Under the pieces are notes generated by a model. The model was not told where the DNA came from. It did not search any database and worked only from the letters and a program-made list of their open reading frames with translations. A program made the translations under genes and the position numbers. A DNA stretch of 64,000 nucleotides, taken from contig NZ_JABWCV010000011.1 of the NCBI RefSeq assembly GCF_013371085.1, positions 100,980 through 164,979 on the forward strand, in the 5' to 3' direction. This document shows, in pieces, positions 52,382 to 63,883 of the stretch. The DNA comes from Vreelandella maris (GTDB taxonomy: Bacteria; Pseudomonadota; Gammaproteobacteria; Pseudomonadales; Halomonadaceae). The stretch's first letter is position 1. Each line of letters begins with the position of its first letter.

Positions 52382-52960
52382 ATGTCAAAGTTGGATAAAG
52401 AAGCCTTAGAGTCATTGGACTCAATGCGTGAATTGATGGATAACGCCGACTGCCTTATTTCTCAGCAAGAGGTAGAGCGGGCACTTGATCGTATGGCGGA
52501 AGCGATCACGCGAGATTTAGGCGACAAACTTCCGGTCTTTTACTGCGTTATGAATGGCGGCTTAATCACCACAGGGCATTTACTAACCCGACTGGGCTTT
52601 CCGCTTGAAGTGGATTACTTACATGCCACTCGATACCGCAACGAGCTGCGCGGCGGTGAGCTGTTTTGGCGTGTGTCTCCTGAGGTGCCGATGGCGGGGC
52701 GCCATGTGGTGATCGTTGACGACATCTTGGACGAAGGCGCCACGCTAGCCGCCATTTTGGCTTACTGCGAAGAAGCCCAGGCCGCCAGTGTCACGACGGC
52801 TGTACTGGTGGATAAACAGCATAACCGCAAAGCGGTGCCCGGTTTAAAGGCCGACTACTGCAGCTTGGAAGTCGCCGACCGTTATGTGTTTGGTTTTGGG
52901 ATGGATTACAAAGGCTACTGGCGAAACGCGCCGGGAATTTTTGCCCCTAAAGGAATGTAA
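52382..52960 (+). CDS. hpt: Hypoxanthine-guanine phosphoribosyltransferase
   Basis: This enzyme salvages hypoxanthine or guanine with PRPP. The 192-residue protein has the PRPP motif HVVIVDDILDEGAT near residue 108, CVMNGGLITTGHLL near 55 and the purine-binding YVFGFGMDYKGYWRN near 170. CTGGAGTTTAG precedes ATG. It lies 48 bp after nagZ with no terminator, so it shares the promoter. Together with apt, gpt and upp this is the fourth base phosphoribosyltransferase in the window. Base preference between hypoxanthine and guanine cannot be read from sequence. Confidence 0.9.
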   Translation: MSKLDKEALESLDSMRELMDNADCLISQQEVERALDRMAEAITRDLGDKLPVFYCVMNGGLITTGHLLTRLGFPLEVDYLHATRYRNELRGGELFWRVSPEVPMAGRHVVIVDDILDEGATLAAILAYCEEAQAASVTTAVLVDKQHNRKAVPGLKADYCSLEVADRYVFGFGMDYKGYWRNAPGIFAPKGM

Positions 52961-52980
52961 GTTAGCAGCAGAATGGATCA

Positions 52981-53814
52981 TTAGCGGGGCGAAAAGCGCC
53001 TCGCTAAGCCCGTTTCTGCAATCATCCGCGTTGAGATCTCTTCTACCGAGAAGCGCGTCGCATCAATAAAGGGAATGTGCATGGTGCGATAAAGCGACTC
53101 CGCTTGCCCAACTTCTTGAAGACACTGATCAATGGAGCTGTAACGGCTATTCGGCCGCCGCTCATTGCGTATCGCTGATAAACGCCGCGCATCAATGGTA
53201 AGCCCAAACAGCTTTTGACGGTGGGGCGCTAGCGCCTTAGGCAGTTTTAACATGCCATCTTCGTCTAAATCATCCTCCGTCAGCGGATAGTTGGCCGCTC
53301 GAATACCAAACTGGAGTGCTAGATAGAGAGAGGTCGGGGTCTTGCCGCAGCGTGAGACGCCGACCAGGATAATATCGGCTTTATCGTATTGATGAGTGCG
53401 TGCTCCGTCATCATTATCCAGCGCAAAGTGCACCGAGTGAATCCGGTCCATATAGACGTCATCGCTACCAATTGAGTGCGTGCGCCCAACGCTATAGGAA
53501 GAGTGAGTATTAAGTTCCTGTTCCAATGGCTCTAGGAAGGTTGAAAAAATATCGACCTTGAAGCCGGATGCTTGCCGAATGACGTTGCGAATTTGTTGGT
53601 CAACGATGGTATCAATGATGATCGGACGATGACCGTCGCGGCTGGCTGTCGCTTCGATAATGGCTGCTAGCGCCTGAGCTTTTTCCAGCGTATCGATATA
53701 AGGCTTGGTTTGCATATCGATCTCAACATCGCTGAACTGGGCCAGCAGGCTGCGCCCTAAGCTTTCTGCTGTGATCCCGGTGCCATCAGAGATAAAAAAA
53801 GCCGTACGTTTCAT
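52981..53814 (-). CDS. ppsR: Phosphoenolpyruvate synthase regulatory kinase/phosphorylase
   Basis: PSRP switches PEP synthase off by ADP-dependent phosphorylation and on again by phosphate-dependent dephosphorylation. The 277-residue DUF299 protein has the start [18 protein letters not shown] and the P-loop [15 protein letters not shown] near residue 151. ATG at 53814 gives the family start; GTG at 53826 is an alternative. It is divergent from its target ppsA, the usual arrangement. Confidence 0.94.
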   Translation of the reverse strand: MKRTAFFISDGTGITAESLGRSLLAQFSDVEIDMQTKPYIDTLEKAQALAAIIEATASRDGHRPIIIDTIVDQQIRNVIRQASGFKVDIFSTFLEPLEQELNTHSSYSVGRTHSIGSDDVYMDRIHSVHFALDNDDGARTHQYDKADIILVGVSRCGKTPTSLYLALQFGIRAANYPLTEDDLDEDGMLKLPKALAPHRQKLFGLTIDARRLSAIRNERRPNSRYSSIDQCLQEVGQAESLYRTMHIPFIDATRFSVEEISTRMIAETGLARRFSPR

Positions 53815-54087
53815 AGTGACATCCACTGGTAAGTAACTGCGCTATTGTGTGCCGAGCCGTTTGCTAGAGCAACTCGCTATGCGTGCTGGCTAGGGAGGGG
53901 CAAAGTGACTGACTACACAAATGACCTAAAAACCCTTCGTGTTGTAAAAATCCTCCATTCCCTTCGCTATTAGACCAATGGCGAATATAGTAGCGCGGTG
54001 CTAGGGTGTCTCAATCAATAATCCATGATCCTACGTCTAAACGGCAATATTAGTGATCGTGTCGATGTCTATGAGCGAGGGGGTTAC

Positions 54088-56463
54088 GTGGAAGAGTACA
54101 TTCTGTGGTTCGATCAACTGGGCATGTCAGACGTCGAACGCGTGGGTGGTAAAAACGCCTCACTAGGTGAAATGATTTCCAATCTGTCCGGTGCTGGCGT
54201 AACGGTGCCTGGCGGGTTTGCCACTACCGCTCATGCCTACCGCGAGTTTCTCTCCCACGAAGGCCTTAACGAGCGCATTAATGCCACGCTTGCGCGCTTG
54301 GATGTGGACGATGTTAAAGCGCTCGCCGAGGCGGGCCGCACTATTCGCCAATGGATTATTGATACGCCGTTGCCGCCTAGCTTTGAGACAGCCCTTCGCG
54401 ACGCTTACGGACAGCTCCAGCAACAGCATCCTCAGTTAAAAGTGGCTGTACGCAGCTCTGCTACCGCTGAAGATTTACCCGATGCTTCCTTCGCGGGTCA
54501 GCAGGAAACTTTTCTCAATATTGACGGCTTCGACAATATTAAGCGCGCCGTGCACGAAGTATTTGCCTCGCTGTTTAACGACCGCGCTATCTCCTACCGC
54601 GTCCACCGTGGCTACGCCCATGAAAATGTTGCTTTGTCGGCCGGTGTGCAGAAAATGGTGCGCTCTGAGATAGGCGCGTCGGGCGTTATGTTTACCTTGG
54701 ATACCGAGTCTGGCTTCCGCGATGCGGTTTTCGTTACTGGCTCCTGGGGCTTAGGCGAAACCGTGGTGCAAGGCGCAGTCAATCCCGATGAGTTCTACGT
54801 GCATAAACCGACCCTAGCGGCGGGCCGCCCGGCAGTGCTGCGCCGTAACTTGGGTTCCAAGTTAATAAAGATGGTTTATGGCCAGGATGCCAGCGCCGGT
54901 AAATCCGTTGAAACCGTCGATGTGCCCCATCAGGATCGCGTTCGCTTCTGTATTAATGATCAACAGGTGATGGAGCTGGCTCGTCAGGCCATGACTATCG
55001 AGCAGCACTACCAGCGCCCCATGGATATTGAGTGGGCGCTAGATGGCGATGATGGTGAGCTGTATATCGTTCAGGCGCGTCCTGAAACAGTCGTTTCCCA
55101 GCAGGAAGGCGGCAAGCTTGAGCGTTTTCAGCTGCGCGAAAAAGGCCGCACATTAATCACTGGCAGAGCAATTGGCCAGCGCATTGGCCGCGGTACCGTT
55201 AAAGTGGTGCTCAGCCCTGACGATATGGACAAGATCCATGATGGCGATATTCTGGTCACCGATATGACTGACCCGGATTGGGAGCCAATAATGAAACGCG
55301 CTTCCGCCATCGTCACCAATCGTGGCGGGCGCACTTGCCATGCCGCCATTATTGCCCGTGAATTGGGCATTCCCGCGGTAGTGGGGTGTGGCGACGCAAC
55401 GACTCAGCTCAAAGAGGGCATCGACGTTACGGTTTCGTGTGCGGAAGGCGATACCGGCAATGTCTACGAAGGGCTGCTGGAGTTTGACTGCAAAGTTTCC
55501 AGTGTCGACGCTATGCCGGAAATCCCCTTCAAGATCATGATGAATGTGGGCAATCCTGATCGCGCCTTTGGCTTCGCCAGCCTGCCTCATGCGGGGGTAG
55601 GCTTGGCGCGTCTCGAATTTATTATTAACCGCATGATCGGCGTTCACCCTAAAGCGCTGTTGGAGTACGACACGCTGCCGGTGGATTTGCAGCAGGTGAT
55701 CGATTTACGGACGGCCGGTTATGCCGACCCCGTCAGTTTTTACGTCGATAAACTGGTTGAGGGGATTTCGACGCTGGCAGCCGCGTTCCACCCGCAGCGT
55801 GTGATCGTGCGGCTGTCAGACTTTAAGTCTAATGAATACGAAAACCTGATTGGCGGTAAGCTCTATGAGCCGGGTGAAGAGAACCCGATGCTCGGTTTTA
55901 GGGGTGCGTCGCGCTACATTTCTGAAGCGTTCCGGCCCTGCTTTGAACTTGAATGCCGTGCCCTGAAGCGGGTGCGTGAAGAGATGGGGTTCGAGAATGT
56001 GGAGATCATGGTGCCCTTCGTGCGTACCACCGACGAGGCGCGAGAGGTGGTAGAGCTGTTGGCCGCCAACGGTTTGGAGCGAGGCGGTCCGACAGGCCTG
56101 AAAGTGATTATGATGTGCGAACTGCCAGCTAACGCCCTGCTAGCCGATGAGTTCCTTGAGTACTTTGATGGGTTCTCTATCGGCTCTAACGATTTAACAC
56201 AGTTAACATTGGGGTTAGATCGGGATTCGGGCATCGTTGCACATCTGTTCGACGAGCGTAATGGGGCGGTTAAAAAGCTGCTTGCGATGGCGATTCAGAC
56301 GTGTAAAGCGAAGGGGAAATACGTCGGCATTTGTGGCCAGGGGCCGTCAGATCATCCCGATTTGGCGAAGTGGTTGATGGAACAAGGGATCGACTCCGTA
56401 TCGCTCAATCCCGATGCGGTCCTGGAAACGTGGTTTATGCTCGCAGGCCAAAAAATTGAATAA
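54088..56463 (+). CDS. ppsA: Phosphoenolpyruvate synthase
   Basis: PpsA converts pyruvate and ATP to PEP, AMP and phosphate for gluconeogenesis. GTG at 54088, with GAGGGGG five bases upstream, gives a 791-residue protein (E. coli 792); a longer frame from 54025 is not supported. Domains in order are the ATP-grasp nucleotide domain (about 1-350, [11 protein letters not shown]), the swivelling phosphohistidine domain with [15 protein letters not shown] near 415, and the PEP/pyruvate barrel ending in [14 protein letters not shown]. The regulator ppsR is divergent, and the 273-bp gap between them holds their promoters. Confidence 0.96.
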   Translation: MEEYILWFDQLGMSDVERVGGKNASLGEMISNLSGAGVTVPGGFATTAHAYREFLSHEGLNERINATLARLDVDDVKALAEAGRTIRQWIIDTPLPPSFETALRDAYGQLQQQHPQLKVAVRSSATAEDLPDASFAGQQETFLNIDGFDNIKRAVHEVFASLFNDRAISYRVHRGYAHENVALSAGVQKMVRSEIGASGVMFTLDTESGFRDAVFVTGSWGLGETVVQGAVNPDEFYVHKPTLAAGRPAVLRRNLGSKLIKMVYGQDASAGKSVETVDVPHQDRVRFCINDQQVMELARQAMTIEQHYQRPMDIEWALDGDDGELYIVQARPETVVSQQEGGKLERFQLREKGRTLITGRAIGQRIGRGTVKVVLSPDDMDKIHDGDILVTDMTDPDWEPIMKRASAIVTNRGGRTCHAAIIARELGIPAVVGCGDATTQLKEGIDVTVSCAEGDTGNVYEGLLEFDCKVSSVDAMPEIPFKIMMNVGNPDRAFGFASLPHAGVGLARLEFIINRMIGVHPKALLEYDTLPVDLQQVIDLRTAGYADPVSFYVDKLVEGISTLAAAFHPQRVIVRLSDFKSNEYENLIGGKLYEPGEENPMLGFRGASRYISEAFRPCFELECRALKRVREEMGFENVEIMVPFVRTTDEAREVVELLAANGLERGGPTGLKVIMMCELPANALLADEFLEYFDGFSIGSNDLTQLTLGLDRDSGIVAHLFDERNGAVKKLLAMAIQTCKAKGKYVGICGQGPSDHPDLAKWLMEQGIDSVSLNPDAVLETWFMLAGQKIE

Positions 56464-56489
56464 GTTTGTTTGCTAAAACATTTAGTTTG

Positions 56490-56522
56490 CGCCCGGACAT
56501 TGAGCCGGGCGTTGCTGTTTTT
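56490..56522 (+). terminator. Terminator after ppsA
   Basis: CGCCCGG and CCGGGCG arms around an 8-base loop, followed after a short gap by TTTTTT. Confidence 0.7.
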
Positions 56523-56578
56523 ATAGACTACTCTTTTATGTGTGTTTTTGTATTTAACTTGTCGCGGAGAGCGCTGAA

Positions 56579-58369
56579 ATGTTCACAAAATCAGCTAAGT
56601 TTGCGCTACCTGTGCTGCTGGTAACGCCGTTTTATAGTTGGGGGTTTAGCTACGAGACACCCTCCATTGCTCCTGAAAGCGAGTCTGGTTATGAAGAGAA
56701 GCCAGGCTGGGAGGCTGAGTCGTTTGCGGTGGCGGCAGCCAATCCGCTCGCAACCGATGCTGGTTATCAAGTATTGAAAGCCGGTGGTAACGCTATTGAT
56801 GCGGCCATTGCAGTGCAAATGGTACTGAATTTGGTAGAGCCTCAATCCAGCGGTATCGGTGGTGGTGCTTTTCTAATGCATTACGATGGCAGTGAAGTGC
56901 GCGCCTATGATGGCCGTGAAACCGCACCGCAAGGAGTCAATGGCGAGCTGTTTTTAGAGAATGGCAAGCCGCTTGCGTTTAACGACGCGGTGGTTAGCGG
57001 CCTTTCTGTCGGTGTGCCGGGTACGCTGCGTATGCTTGAAAAAGCCCATGCAGAGCATGGCGAGCTAGCCTGGGAAGAATTGTTTACACCGGCTATCACC
57101 CTGGCCGAAGAAGGCTTTGCTGTCAGCAATCGGTTGCATACCAGCCTGACGAGTGACGAGTTTCTGCGCCAAGATCCGTTAGCCAGCCAGTTTTATTACG
57201 ATAGCGAAGGTGAGGCTATCGCGGTTGGCGAAACACTCAAGAATCCGGCCTTGGCAGAGGTACTACGTCGCGTAGCAAACCAAGGCAGCGCTGCCTTGCA
57301 CGAAGGTTACGTGGCGGAAGATATCGTTGAGCGGGTTCAGAATCACCCTGAGCGGCCTGGTAGTTTGTCGGTTGAAGATATGCGTGGCTACGAGGCGCTT
57401 GACCGCGAACCTTTATGCACGCCTTGGCAGCAGTGGGAAGTATGCGGCTTTCCGCCTCCCTCGTCGGGCCATCTCACCGTGATGCAGATCTTGGGCATGC
57501 TCGATCAACAGCCGCTGCTTGAAGCCCCGTTAGATAACGGCGCTCCAAGCAGCGGGTGGTTGCACCAGTTTCTGGAAGCCTCGCGGCTCGCTTTTGCTGA
57601 CCGCGGTCGTTATATCGCCGACCCGGACTTTGTCGAAGCACCGGGGGGCGATTGGTCATTGATGCTGGCCCCTGACTACCTTGAGCAACGCAGTGAGCTC
57701 ATTGAAGAGATGAGCATGGGCGACAGTGCTGAACCGGGCAATCCCGGCGAGCTTGCCGTTAGTTGGGCCAGCCAGCCCGATCAGCCTGAGTATGGCACTA
57801 GCCATATCAGTATTGTGGATGAGGAGGGCAATGCGGTGGCCATGACGACCACCATTGAGCAGGCGTTCGGTTCGCGCATTCTCTCGGATGGCGGAACAGG
57901 CCTAGCGGGTGGTTTCCTGCTCAATAATGAGCTCACCGATTTTTCATTTGCTCCTGAAGTGGATGGCGACCCGGTGGCGAACCGAGTCGAGCCAGGCAAG
58001 CGCCCGCGTTCCAGCATGAGCCCTACGCTGGTATTCGATCAAGAAAGCGGTGAGCTAGTGGCTAGCTTGGGTTCGCCGGGTGGTGCGGCGATCATTCATT
58101 ATACGGCCCGCACTCTAATCGCGCTGCGTGACTGGGGACTGAGTGCCCAGGAAGCACTCAATCTTCCCCATGCCATTACGTTGGGCGGCGATGTTTACGT
58201 CGAAGAGGGGCGTTTTCCTGAGGAAACTATTGAGTCACTACGGGAGCGCGGCCACACGGTCAGCGAACGGGAGTTGACCAGCGGGCTACAAGCCATTAGG
58301 CGGCTAAACGATGGTACGCTGTTTGGCGGCGCTGACCCACGGCGTGAGGGTGTGGTGATGGGCGATTAG
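56579..58369 (+). CDS. ggt: Gamma-glutamyltransferase (periplasmic)
   Basis: GGT cleaves gamma-glutamyl bonds, mainly of glutathione, in the periplasm after autocatalytic splitting of its precursor. The 596-residue protein has a signal peptide (about 1-23), the large-subunit hallmark NPLATDAGYQVLKAGGNAID near residue 56 and IGGGAFLMHYDG near 97. The small subunit starts at the catalytic Thr in YGTSHISIVD near residue 406, followed by EEGNAVAMTTTIEQ. CGGAGAG precedes ATG. It is convergent with the next gene, with a 5-bp gap. Confidence 0.92.
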   Translation: MFTKSAKFALPVLLVTPFYSWGFSYETPSIAPESESGYEEKPGWEAESFAVAAANPLATDAGYQVLKAGGNAIDAAIAVQMVLNLVEPQSSGIGGGAFLMHYDGSEVRAYDGRETAPQGVNGELFLENGKPLAFNDAVVSGLSVGVPGTLRMLEKAHAEHGELAWEELFTPAITLAEEGFAVSNRLHTSLTSDEFLRQDPLASQFYYDSEGEAIAVGETLKNPALAEVLRRVANQGSAALHEGYVAEDIVERVQNHPERPGSLSVEDMRGYEALDREPLCTPWQQWEVCGFPPPSSGHLTVMQILGMLDQQPLLEAPLDNGAPSSGWLHQFLEASRLAFADRGRYIADPDFVEAPGGDWSLMLAPDYLEQRSELIEEMSMGDSAEPGNPGELAVSWASQPDQPEYGTSHISIVDEEGNAVAMTTTIEQAFGSRILSDGGTGLAGGFLLNNELTDFSFAPEVDGDPVANRVEPGKRPRSSMSPTLVFDQESGELVASLGSPGGAAIIHYTARTLIALRDWGLSAQEALNLPHAITLGGDVYVEEGRFPEETIESLRERGHTVSERELTSGLQAIRRLNDGTLFGGADPRREGVVMGD

Positions 58370-58374
58370 GAGCG

Positions 58375-60261
58375 CTACTGACGAAGCCAGTTGCGCAGTT
58401 TCACCAGCATTAGCGCCCCGTCGCTCAACTCACGGCGAATCTGAATAAGCTCTGTTAAACGATCTGGGTAGTCGGTGATGATGGCATCGACGCCCAGGTC
58501 AATCAACGTCGACATTCTGGCGCGATCATTAACCGTCCATGCGTGTATTTCGTAGCCGTAAAGCCGTGCCAGGCGAACTTCTCCTTCCGTGATGCGGTTA
58601 TGGCGTAGGCCGAGTGCATCAAAGCCACGTCGATTGAGTGTGCCGGGCAGAATGAGCTGCGCCAACAAAGTAACGCGTAGTTCTGGCGCCCGGGCATTAA
58701 TATGCTCGAGTAGAGACGGCGACATGGTCGCCATCCGCATATCCAACAGCGCATTGGGGAAACCGCAGGCGGTATAACCATCAAAGGCGCTTTGTTGGGT
58801 TGCCCAGCAGCGGTATCGAATGTCGCTCTCGGCATTTAAGGTATCAATAACGGCATCGGCTAACGCTTGCTCTTGACCCGGCAAGGGCTTGATATCAATC
58901 ATTAACCCTGCTTTTCCGCGAACTCTTTCGAGCGCTTCGTCCAAGCCAGGAATGTTCTCGCCTTGAAACGCATCCCCAAACCAACTGCCCACATCGAATT
59001 GGCTAAGTTGGTGTCTGGTAAGCTCGCTAAACTCACGGCTGTCGCCAGTTAGCCGTGCCATGCTGCGGTCATGGTAGAGCATTACCTGCTGGTCACTGCT
59101 CAAGCGTACGTCAATTTCGATATAGTCAGCACCATCAATCAGTGACTGCTCTAATGCAGAGAGGGTGTTTTCAGGAGCCACCATGGAGCTCCCGCGGTGG
59201 GCTATCACTGCGACGTTGTCACGAATTTCGAAGCTATTCAGAATCCACCACGCTTGAAGGCCGGCAAAAACAAGCACGCTGAGCTCAACCGCCCAGGCAA
59301 GGCGCCCTGCGTTCGTATCTTCCGGTGGGGCCGCTGGGCGTGGTTCTTGATGCGCCAGCTGCATGTATAAGCACGCAGAAAGGAGGGCGTTAGTGGCAAT
59401 ACCCAAAAAGGTAATGGTCAGTGTAATCAGCACATAGCCCAACAGGTACGCCAACATCGCCGGTATGAGTACGGCGTTATGTTCAGGCAGCCACCACAGC
59501 AAGGGCGTAAATAGCCGGTCGAATAGCAATGTGGCCAGTAACGGCAGGCTGATAATAATCAGTAGCAAGAGCAGCACCGCTGCACCAATCGAACGTCGCC
59601 AGCCGCGCGTTAAGCTCACGCTCCGCTTCAGTGCTCGCCAGGGGTTGCAACTTTCCAGGGCCACTAAGGGCAGTGCGAGCAGCCAACGCAGATAGAGCCA
59701 TGAGGCCGCCCATATCCAGGCAATGATCAGGGGGAGGGCGCAGCCAATGAAGTACCACAGTGCAGGAGGGCGCACACGCTGAAGGTAGTAAGGGTCTATG
59801 TCGCTCAGCCAGAAGTCGTAAAGCCATGTGAGGCCGGCCATAAAGGGCGCGAGCAATAATAAGTGTGTGCCTACTTGGAGTATGACAAGGCCCGCCAGGG
59901 TGTGCAGCCGACGAGTGCTCAGCCAGAGTGCTTCAAGGGCGAGCCGGTAATGGTTATCGCGCGGTCTGACGGCTACCTGCAGCATGCCTGCCTGCTGCCA
60001 GTAAATAATCAGAAAAGCGAACCCAAGCCCTATCAGCATGCCTATCAATCCCAGCGGGCTAAAGAGCAGAGCAATCAATTCATCATTGGTGACGACGGTG
60101 CGGTTGAGTTGGGCCAGCAGCCCACGCGTCACCCAGGTGATCGCTGGCAGCAGTAAGGCTGAGGCGAGCAGGGTAAAAAAGAGGTGATAGGCGATCAGAG
60201 GGCGAAGATGATCGCGCAGCGTGCGCAGTAAGGCAGAGCCAAGGTAGGTCAAAGGCTGCAT
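58375..60261 (-). CDS. Membrane-anchored glycerophosphodiester phosphodiesterase
   Basis: The C-terminal domain (about 355-600) is a GDPD TIM barrel that releases an alcohol from glycerophosphodiesters; AHRGSSMVAPENTL near residue 358, DYIEIDVRLSSD near 378 and LYHDRSMARL near 398 carry the catalytic His, metal-binding Glu/Asp and second His. The N-terminal half (about 1-340) has seven or so membrane helices, matching the GDPD membrane-domain family. The start is taken at ATG 60261 (MQPLTYLGS); a TTG at 60333 is possible. The 628-residue product is single-gene and convergent with ggt. Confidence 0.88.
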   Translation of the reverse strand: MQPLTYLGSALLRTLRDHLRPLIAYHLFFTLLASALLLPAITWVTRGLLAQLNRTVVTNDELIALLFSPLGLIGMLIGLGFAFLIIYWQQAGMLQVAVRPRDNHYRLALEALWLSTRRLHTLAGLVILQVGTHLLLLAPFMAGLTWLYDFWLSDIDPYYLQRVRPPALWYFIGCALPLIIAWIWAASWLYLRWLLALPLVALESCNPWRALKRSVSLTRGWRRSIGAAVLLLLLIIISLPLLATLLFDRLFTPLLWWLPEHNAVLIPAMLAYLLGYVLITLTITFLGIATNALLSACLYMQLAHQEPRPAAPPEDTNAGRLAWAVELSVLVFAGLQAWWILNSFEIRDNVAVIAHRGSSMVAPENTLSALEQSLIDGADYIEIDVRLSSDQQVMLYHDRSMARLTGDSREFSELTRHQLSQFDVGSWFGDAFQGENIPGLDEALERVRGKAGLMIDIKPLPGQEQALADAVIDTLNAESDIRYRCWATQQSAFDGYTACGFPNALLDMRMATMSPSLLEHINARAPELRVTLLAQLILPGTLNRRGFDALGLRHNRITEGEVRLARLYGYEIHAWTVNDRARMSTLIDLGVDAIITDYPDRLTELIQIRRELSDGALMLVKLRNWLRQ

Positions 60262-60355
60262 CGTCACTAAACGGTAAGAATGAATCACCAGGGTGGCAGT
60301 AAGCACCACACCTGGCAAGTGGACTGTTATCAACCTTTATAGGTAGTAAAAATAG

Positions 60356-60850
60356 TCAGGAAAGTGACAGCTTTTGCGCAGCAACAATAATGCCGTTGTT
60401 ATCTGCATATAACCATTGTCCGGGCTGAAGGGTGACGCCTGCAAAGGTGACGTCGATGTCGCGCTGACCTTCACCGTGCTTTTCACTCTTGCGGGGATGG
60501 CTTCCCAATGCCTGAACGCCAATCGGCAAGGCGGCGAGTATATCCACATCACGCACGCAGCCGTACATCACAACGCCTGCCCAGCCGTTGGCGACGGCCT
60601 GCTCTGCCAGCATATCACCCAGCATGGCGCAGCGATGCGAGCCGCCTGCATCGACCACCAGTACCGCGCCATTACCTGGCTCGGCGACCGCTTGCTTAAC
60701 CATGGAGTTATCTTCAAAGCATTTAATGGTGCGAATAGGACCGTAAAAGGCTTCAAGACCACCAAAGTTAACAAACAGCGGGTCGAGTACGGCGACTTCT
60801 GGGTGCGCATCACAGAGATCGGGTGTCACAATTTGCGTTGAATTCGTCAT
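60356..60850 (-). CDS. RraA-like protein
   Basis: This family includes RraA, which inhibits RNase E, and 4-hydroxy-4-methyl-2-oxoglutarate/oxaloacetate-cleaving aldolases. The 164-residue protein has [19 protein letters not shown] near residue 69 and GCVRDVDIL near 100, including the Arg-Asp pair typical of the aldolase-type site. Sequence alone does not separate the two roles. ATG at 60850 has AGGAG at good spacing. It lies downstream of acnB, separated by a strong terminator, and in many gammaproteobacteria the gene stands alone. Confidence 0.87.
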   Translation of the reverse strand: MTNSTQIVTPDLCDAHPEVAVLDPLFVNFGGLEAFYGPIRTIKCFEDNSMVKQAVAEPGNGAVLVVDAGGSHRCAMLGDMLAEQAVANGWAGVVMYGCVRDVDILAALPIGVQALGSHPRKSEKHGEGQRDIDVTFAGVTLQPGQWLYADNNGIIVAAQKLSLS

Positions 60851-60906
60851 CACACGCTCCTAATGGTAGAGGCTGTTGATATTAAATTGGTGTCCAAAGG
60901 CAGTGC

Positions 60907-60946
60907 AAAAAAAACGCCCCGCCCTGAAGAACAGTGGCGGGGCGTT
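60907..60946 (-). terminator. Terminator after acnB
   Basis: AACGCCCCGCC and GGCGGGGCGTT form a perfect 11-bp stem. On the minus strand it is followed by eight T, so it ends the acnB transcript and separates it from the RraA-like gene. Confidence 0.93.
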
Positions 60947-61033
60947 CGGTCATCGACTCAGAAAATGCAATCTGTCACATTCTCTGCGATGGTGCGAGCA
61001 TCGGCGATGGGGTGATCAGACTCAAGCGTTAAA

Positions 61034-63637
61034 TTAAGCTTCTTGAGCGATCGGAATCACATTAGAGGCGATCTTTTGATACTCCTCTATTTCGTGAAAA
61101 TTCATATAACGATAAATCTCGCCAGCCATGGCGTCAAACTCACCCATATAACGTTGATACTCTTCAACACTGGGTAGGCGTCCTTCTACTGCGGCAACAG
61201 CCGCCAGTTCCGCTGAGGCAAGGTACACATTGGCACCATCGCCCAGGCGGTTCGGGAAGTTTCGTGTAGACGTAGACACCACGGTGCTCTTGGCAGCAAC
61301 GCGGGCCTGGTTACCCATACACAGTGAACAGCCCGGCATCTCCATTCGAGCGCCTGCACGGCCATAAATGCCGTAGTAGCCCTCTTCAGTCAACTGGTGT
61401 TGATCCATTTTCGTCGGTGGTGCCAGCCACAGCCGGGTTTTTAAACTACCGGCAGGCTGCTTTTCAAGCAACTTGCCCGCAGCCCGGAAGTGGCCGATGT
61501 TAGTCATGCATGAACCGATAAAGACTTCGTCGATTTTCTGGCCAGCTACTTCTGATAGCAGGCGAGCATCGTCCGGGTCGTTCGGGGCACACAGAACCGG
61601 CTCTTTAATTTCAGCCAGGTCAATTTCGATAACTTCAGTGTACTCGGCATCCTGGTCGGCACGCATCAAGCTCGGGTTAGCCAACCATGCTTCCATACCT
61701 TCAATACGGCGGCTAATGGTACGTTCGTCGCCGTAACCGTTGCCCATCATCCACTTCAATAGGGTGATGTTGGACTTCAAGTATTCGGTCACACTCTCTT
61801 CTGACAGTGTAATCGTACAGCCAGCAGCAGAACGCTCGGCAGAGGCATCGGAAAGCTCAAAGGCTTGCTCGACGGTCAGGTCTTCCAGTCCTTCAATTTC
61901 CAACACGCGGCCTGAAAAGGCGTTTTTCTTGTTGGATTTATCGACAGTCAACAAGCCCTGCTTGATGGCGTAAAGCGGAATGGCGTGAACCAAATCGCGC
62001 AGCGTAACGCCCGGCTGACGTTGGCCCTTAAAGCGAACCAGTACCGATTCCGGCATATCCAGCGGCATTACGCCGGTAGCAGCAGCAAACGCTACCAGAC
62101 CTGAGCCGGCGGGGAACGAAATGCCTAGCGGGAAGCGTGTGTGCGAGTCGCCGCCGGTGCCTACTGTGTCAGGCAGCAGCATGCGGTTCAGCCAGCTGTG
62201 AATGATACCGTCGCCGGGGCGTAGTGAAACACCGCCGCGGTTCATGATGAAGTCCGGCAGAGTGTGGTGGGTATCCACGTCGACCGGCTTAGGATAAGCG
62301 GCGGTATGGCAGAAAGACTGCATGACGAGGTCGGCCTGGAAGCCTAGGCAGGCAAGGTCTTTCAGCTCATCGCGTGTCATCGGCCCGGTGGTGTCTTGAG
62401 ACCCAACGGTGGTCATTTTAGGCTCGCAGTACATGCCTGGACGAACGCCGTTCAAACCACACGCTTTGCCAACCATCTTCTGCGCTAAGGTAAAACCTTT
62501 GCCAGTATCTTTGGGCTGGTCAGGTAAGCGGAATACGTCAGAGGCGGGTAGTCCCAGCGACTCACGCGCCTTGCCGGTTAGGCCACGACCAATGATAAGC
62601 GGGATACGGCCGCCAGCACGAACTTCATCCAGGATCAGCTGCGTTTTAAGCTCAAACGTAGTGATGACATCATCGGTGCCATGCTTGCAGACTTTGCCTT
62701 CATAAGGATAAACGTCGATGACGTCGCCCATGTTCAGGTTGGTGACATCCATCTCTACCGGCAGGGCGCCTGAGTCTTCCATGGTGTTGAAGAAGATAGG
62801 CGCGATTTTGCTACCAAAGCAGAAACCGCCAGCGCGCTTATTTGGGGCGTAAGGAATGTCGTCGCCAAAGAACCAGAGTACGGAGTTAGTCGCTGATTTA
62901 CGCGATGAGCCAGTGCCCACGACGTCACCAACGTAAACGACCGGAAAGCCTTTTGCTTTAACGTCTTCAATCTGCTTGAGCGGGCCGGTTGTGCCTGGCA
63001 CAACCGGTTCAATGCCATCACGCTCGTTTTTAAGCATCGCATTAGCGTGCAGCGGTATATCAGGGCGTGACCAGGCATCTGGCGCCGGAGACAAGTCATC
63101 CGTGTTGGTTTCGCCGGGTACTTTAAACACGCTGAGAGTGATTTTTTCAGCTAGAGCCGGTTTAGAGAGGAACCATTCAGCCTCCGCCCACGATTGAATA
63201 ACGTCTTTAGCAACGCTATTGCCGTTCTTGGCGCGTGTTTCGACATCATGGAAGGCATCGAACATCAACAATGTGTGCTTGAGCTGCTCACCAGCTTCAC
63301 GGGCAAGCTCTTCGTTATCGAGAAGCTCAACCATTGAAACAATGTTGTAGCCGCCCTGCATGGTGCCAAGCAGTTTAACAGCATGTACCTTGTCGATCAG
63401 CGGCGAGCTTGTTTCGCCTTTCGCGACTGCAGTTAGAAAACCCGCTTTTACATACGCGGCTTCATCAACACCGGGCGGTACGCGATTGGTGATTAAGTCG
63501 AGAATAAACTCCTCTTCACCGGCCGGTGGCGTTTTAAGCAGCTCAACCACTGACGCTACTTGTTCGGCGGTTAGGGGTTTGGGCGGGATGCCCTCAGCAG
63601 CACGTTCCTCGACATGTTGGCGGTAAGCTTCAAGCAC
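61034..63637 (-). CDS. acnB: Aconitate hydratase B
   Basis: AcnB interconverts citrate and isocitrate in the TCA cycle with a 4Fe-4S cluster, and can also hydrate 2-methylaconitate; apo-AcnB binds mRNA in E. coli. The 867-residue protein (E. coli 865) has the N-terminal HEAT-like domain (about 1-155), the swivel domain with [17 protein letters not shown] near 239, and the cluster cysteines in [11 protein letters not shown] near 711 and [13 protein letters not shown] near 770. The start is GTG at 63637 with GAGAGGG about ten bases upstream. It is monocistronic. Confidence 0.95.
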   Translation of the reverse strand: MLEAYRQHVEERAAEGIPPKPLTAEQVASVVELLKTPPAGEEEFILDLITNRVPPGVDEAAYVKAGFLTAVAKGETSSPLIDKVHAVKLLGTMQGGYNIVSMVELLDNEELAREAGEQLKHTLLMFDAFHDVETRAKNGNSVAKDVIQSWAEAEWFLSKPALAEKITLSVFKVPGETNTDDLSPAPDAWSRPDIPLHANAMLKNERDGIEPVVPGTTGPLKQIEDVKAKGFPVVYVGDVVGTGSSRKSATNSVLWFFGDDIPYAPNKRAGGFCFGSKIAPIFFNTMEDSGALPVEMDVTNLNMGDVIDVYPYEGKVCKHGTDDVITTFELKTQLILDEVRAGGRIPLIIGRGLTGKARESLGLPASDVFRLPDQPKDTGKGFTLAQKMVGKACGLNGVRPGMYCEPKMTTVGSQDTTGPMTRDELKDLACLGFQADLVMQSFCHTAAYPKPVDVDTHHTLPDFIMNRGGVSLRPGDGIIHSWLNRMLLPDTVGTGGDSHTRFPLGISFPAGSGLVAFAAATGVMPLDMPESVLVRFKGQRQPGVTLRDLVHAIPLYAIKQGLLTVDKSNKKNAFSGRVLEIEGLEDLTVEQAFELSDASAERSAAGCTITLSEESVTEYLKSNITLLKWMMGNGYGDERTISRRIEGMEAWLANPSLMRADQDAEYTEVIEIDLAEIKEPVLCAPNDPDDARLLSEVAGQKIDEVFIGSCMTNIGHFRAAGKLLEKQPAGSLKTRLWLAPPTKMDQHQLTEEGYYGIYGRAGARMEMPGCSLCMGNQARVAAKSTVVSTSTRNFPNRLGDGANVYLASAELAAVAAVEGRLPSVEEYQRYMGEFDAMAGEIYRYMNFHEIEEYQKIASNVIPIAQEA

Positions 63638-63883
63638 GTTGGGGCCCTCTCATCTACGTTCTGATTTACTTAATGGTGACGGCCTACACGTAGCACCGTA
63701 TTGGCTGCGCAGTGTTGGAAAGTGGACCAATCACATATGACATACGCTTGACAAACAGCATATGGTTGGATGGCTGAGATTCTACGGCAAACTGTCGACA
63801 ATGTTAAGCTGGCATGGCGTGACGTCTGTTGTACTTTATGTTGATGCCACGATCTAAATGAATCAAAAAGCACCTTTTTATTA
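63638..63883. other. Region upstream of acnB, up to the insertion element
   Basis: About 245 bp with no supported gene. It should carry the acnB promoter, but no convincing -35/-10 pair was found. It holds a 12-bp dyad ACTGTCGACAAT (63791-63802), like the GntR-type PrpR site of methylcitrate-cycle genes, and two CATATG sites 24 bp apart. Confidence 0.45.

Noticed and set aside
54025..54087. Longer start for PEP synthase
   Set aside because: The extra 21 residues have no family counterpart, while GTG 54088 has a strong ribosome site and gives the E. coli length.
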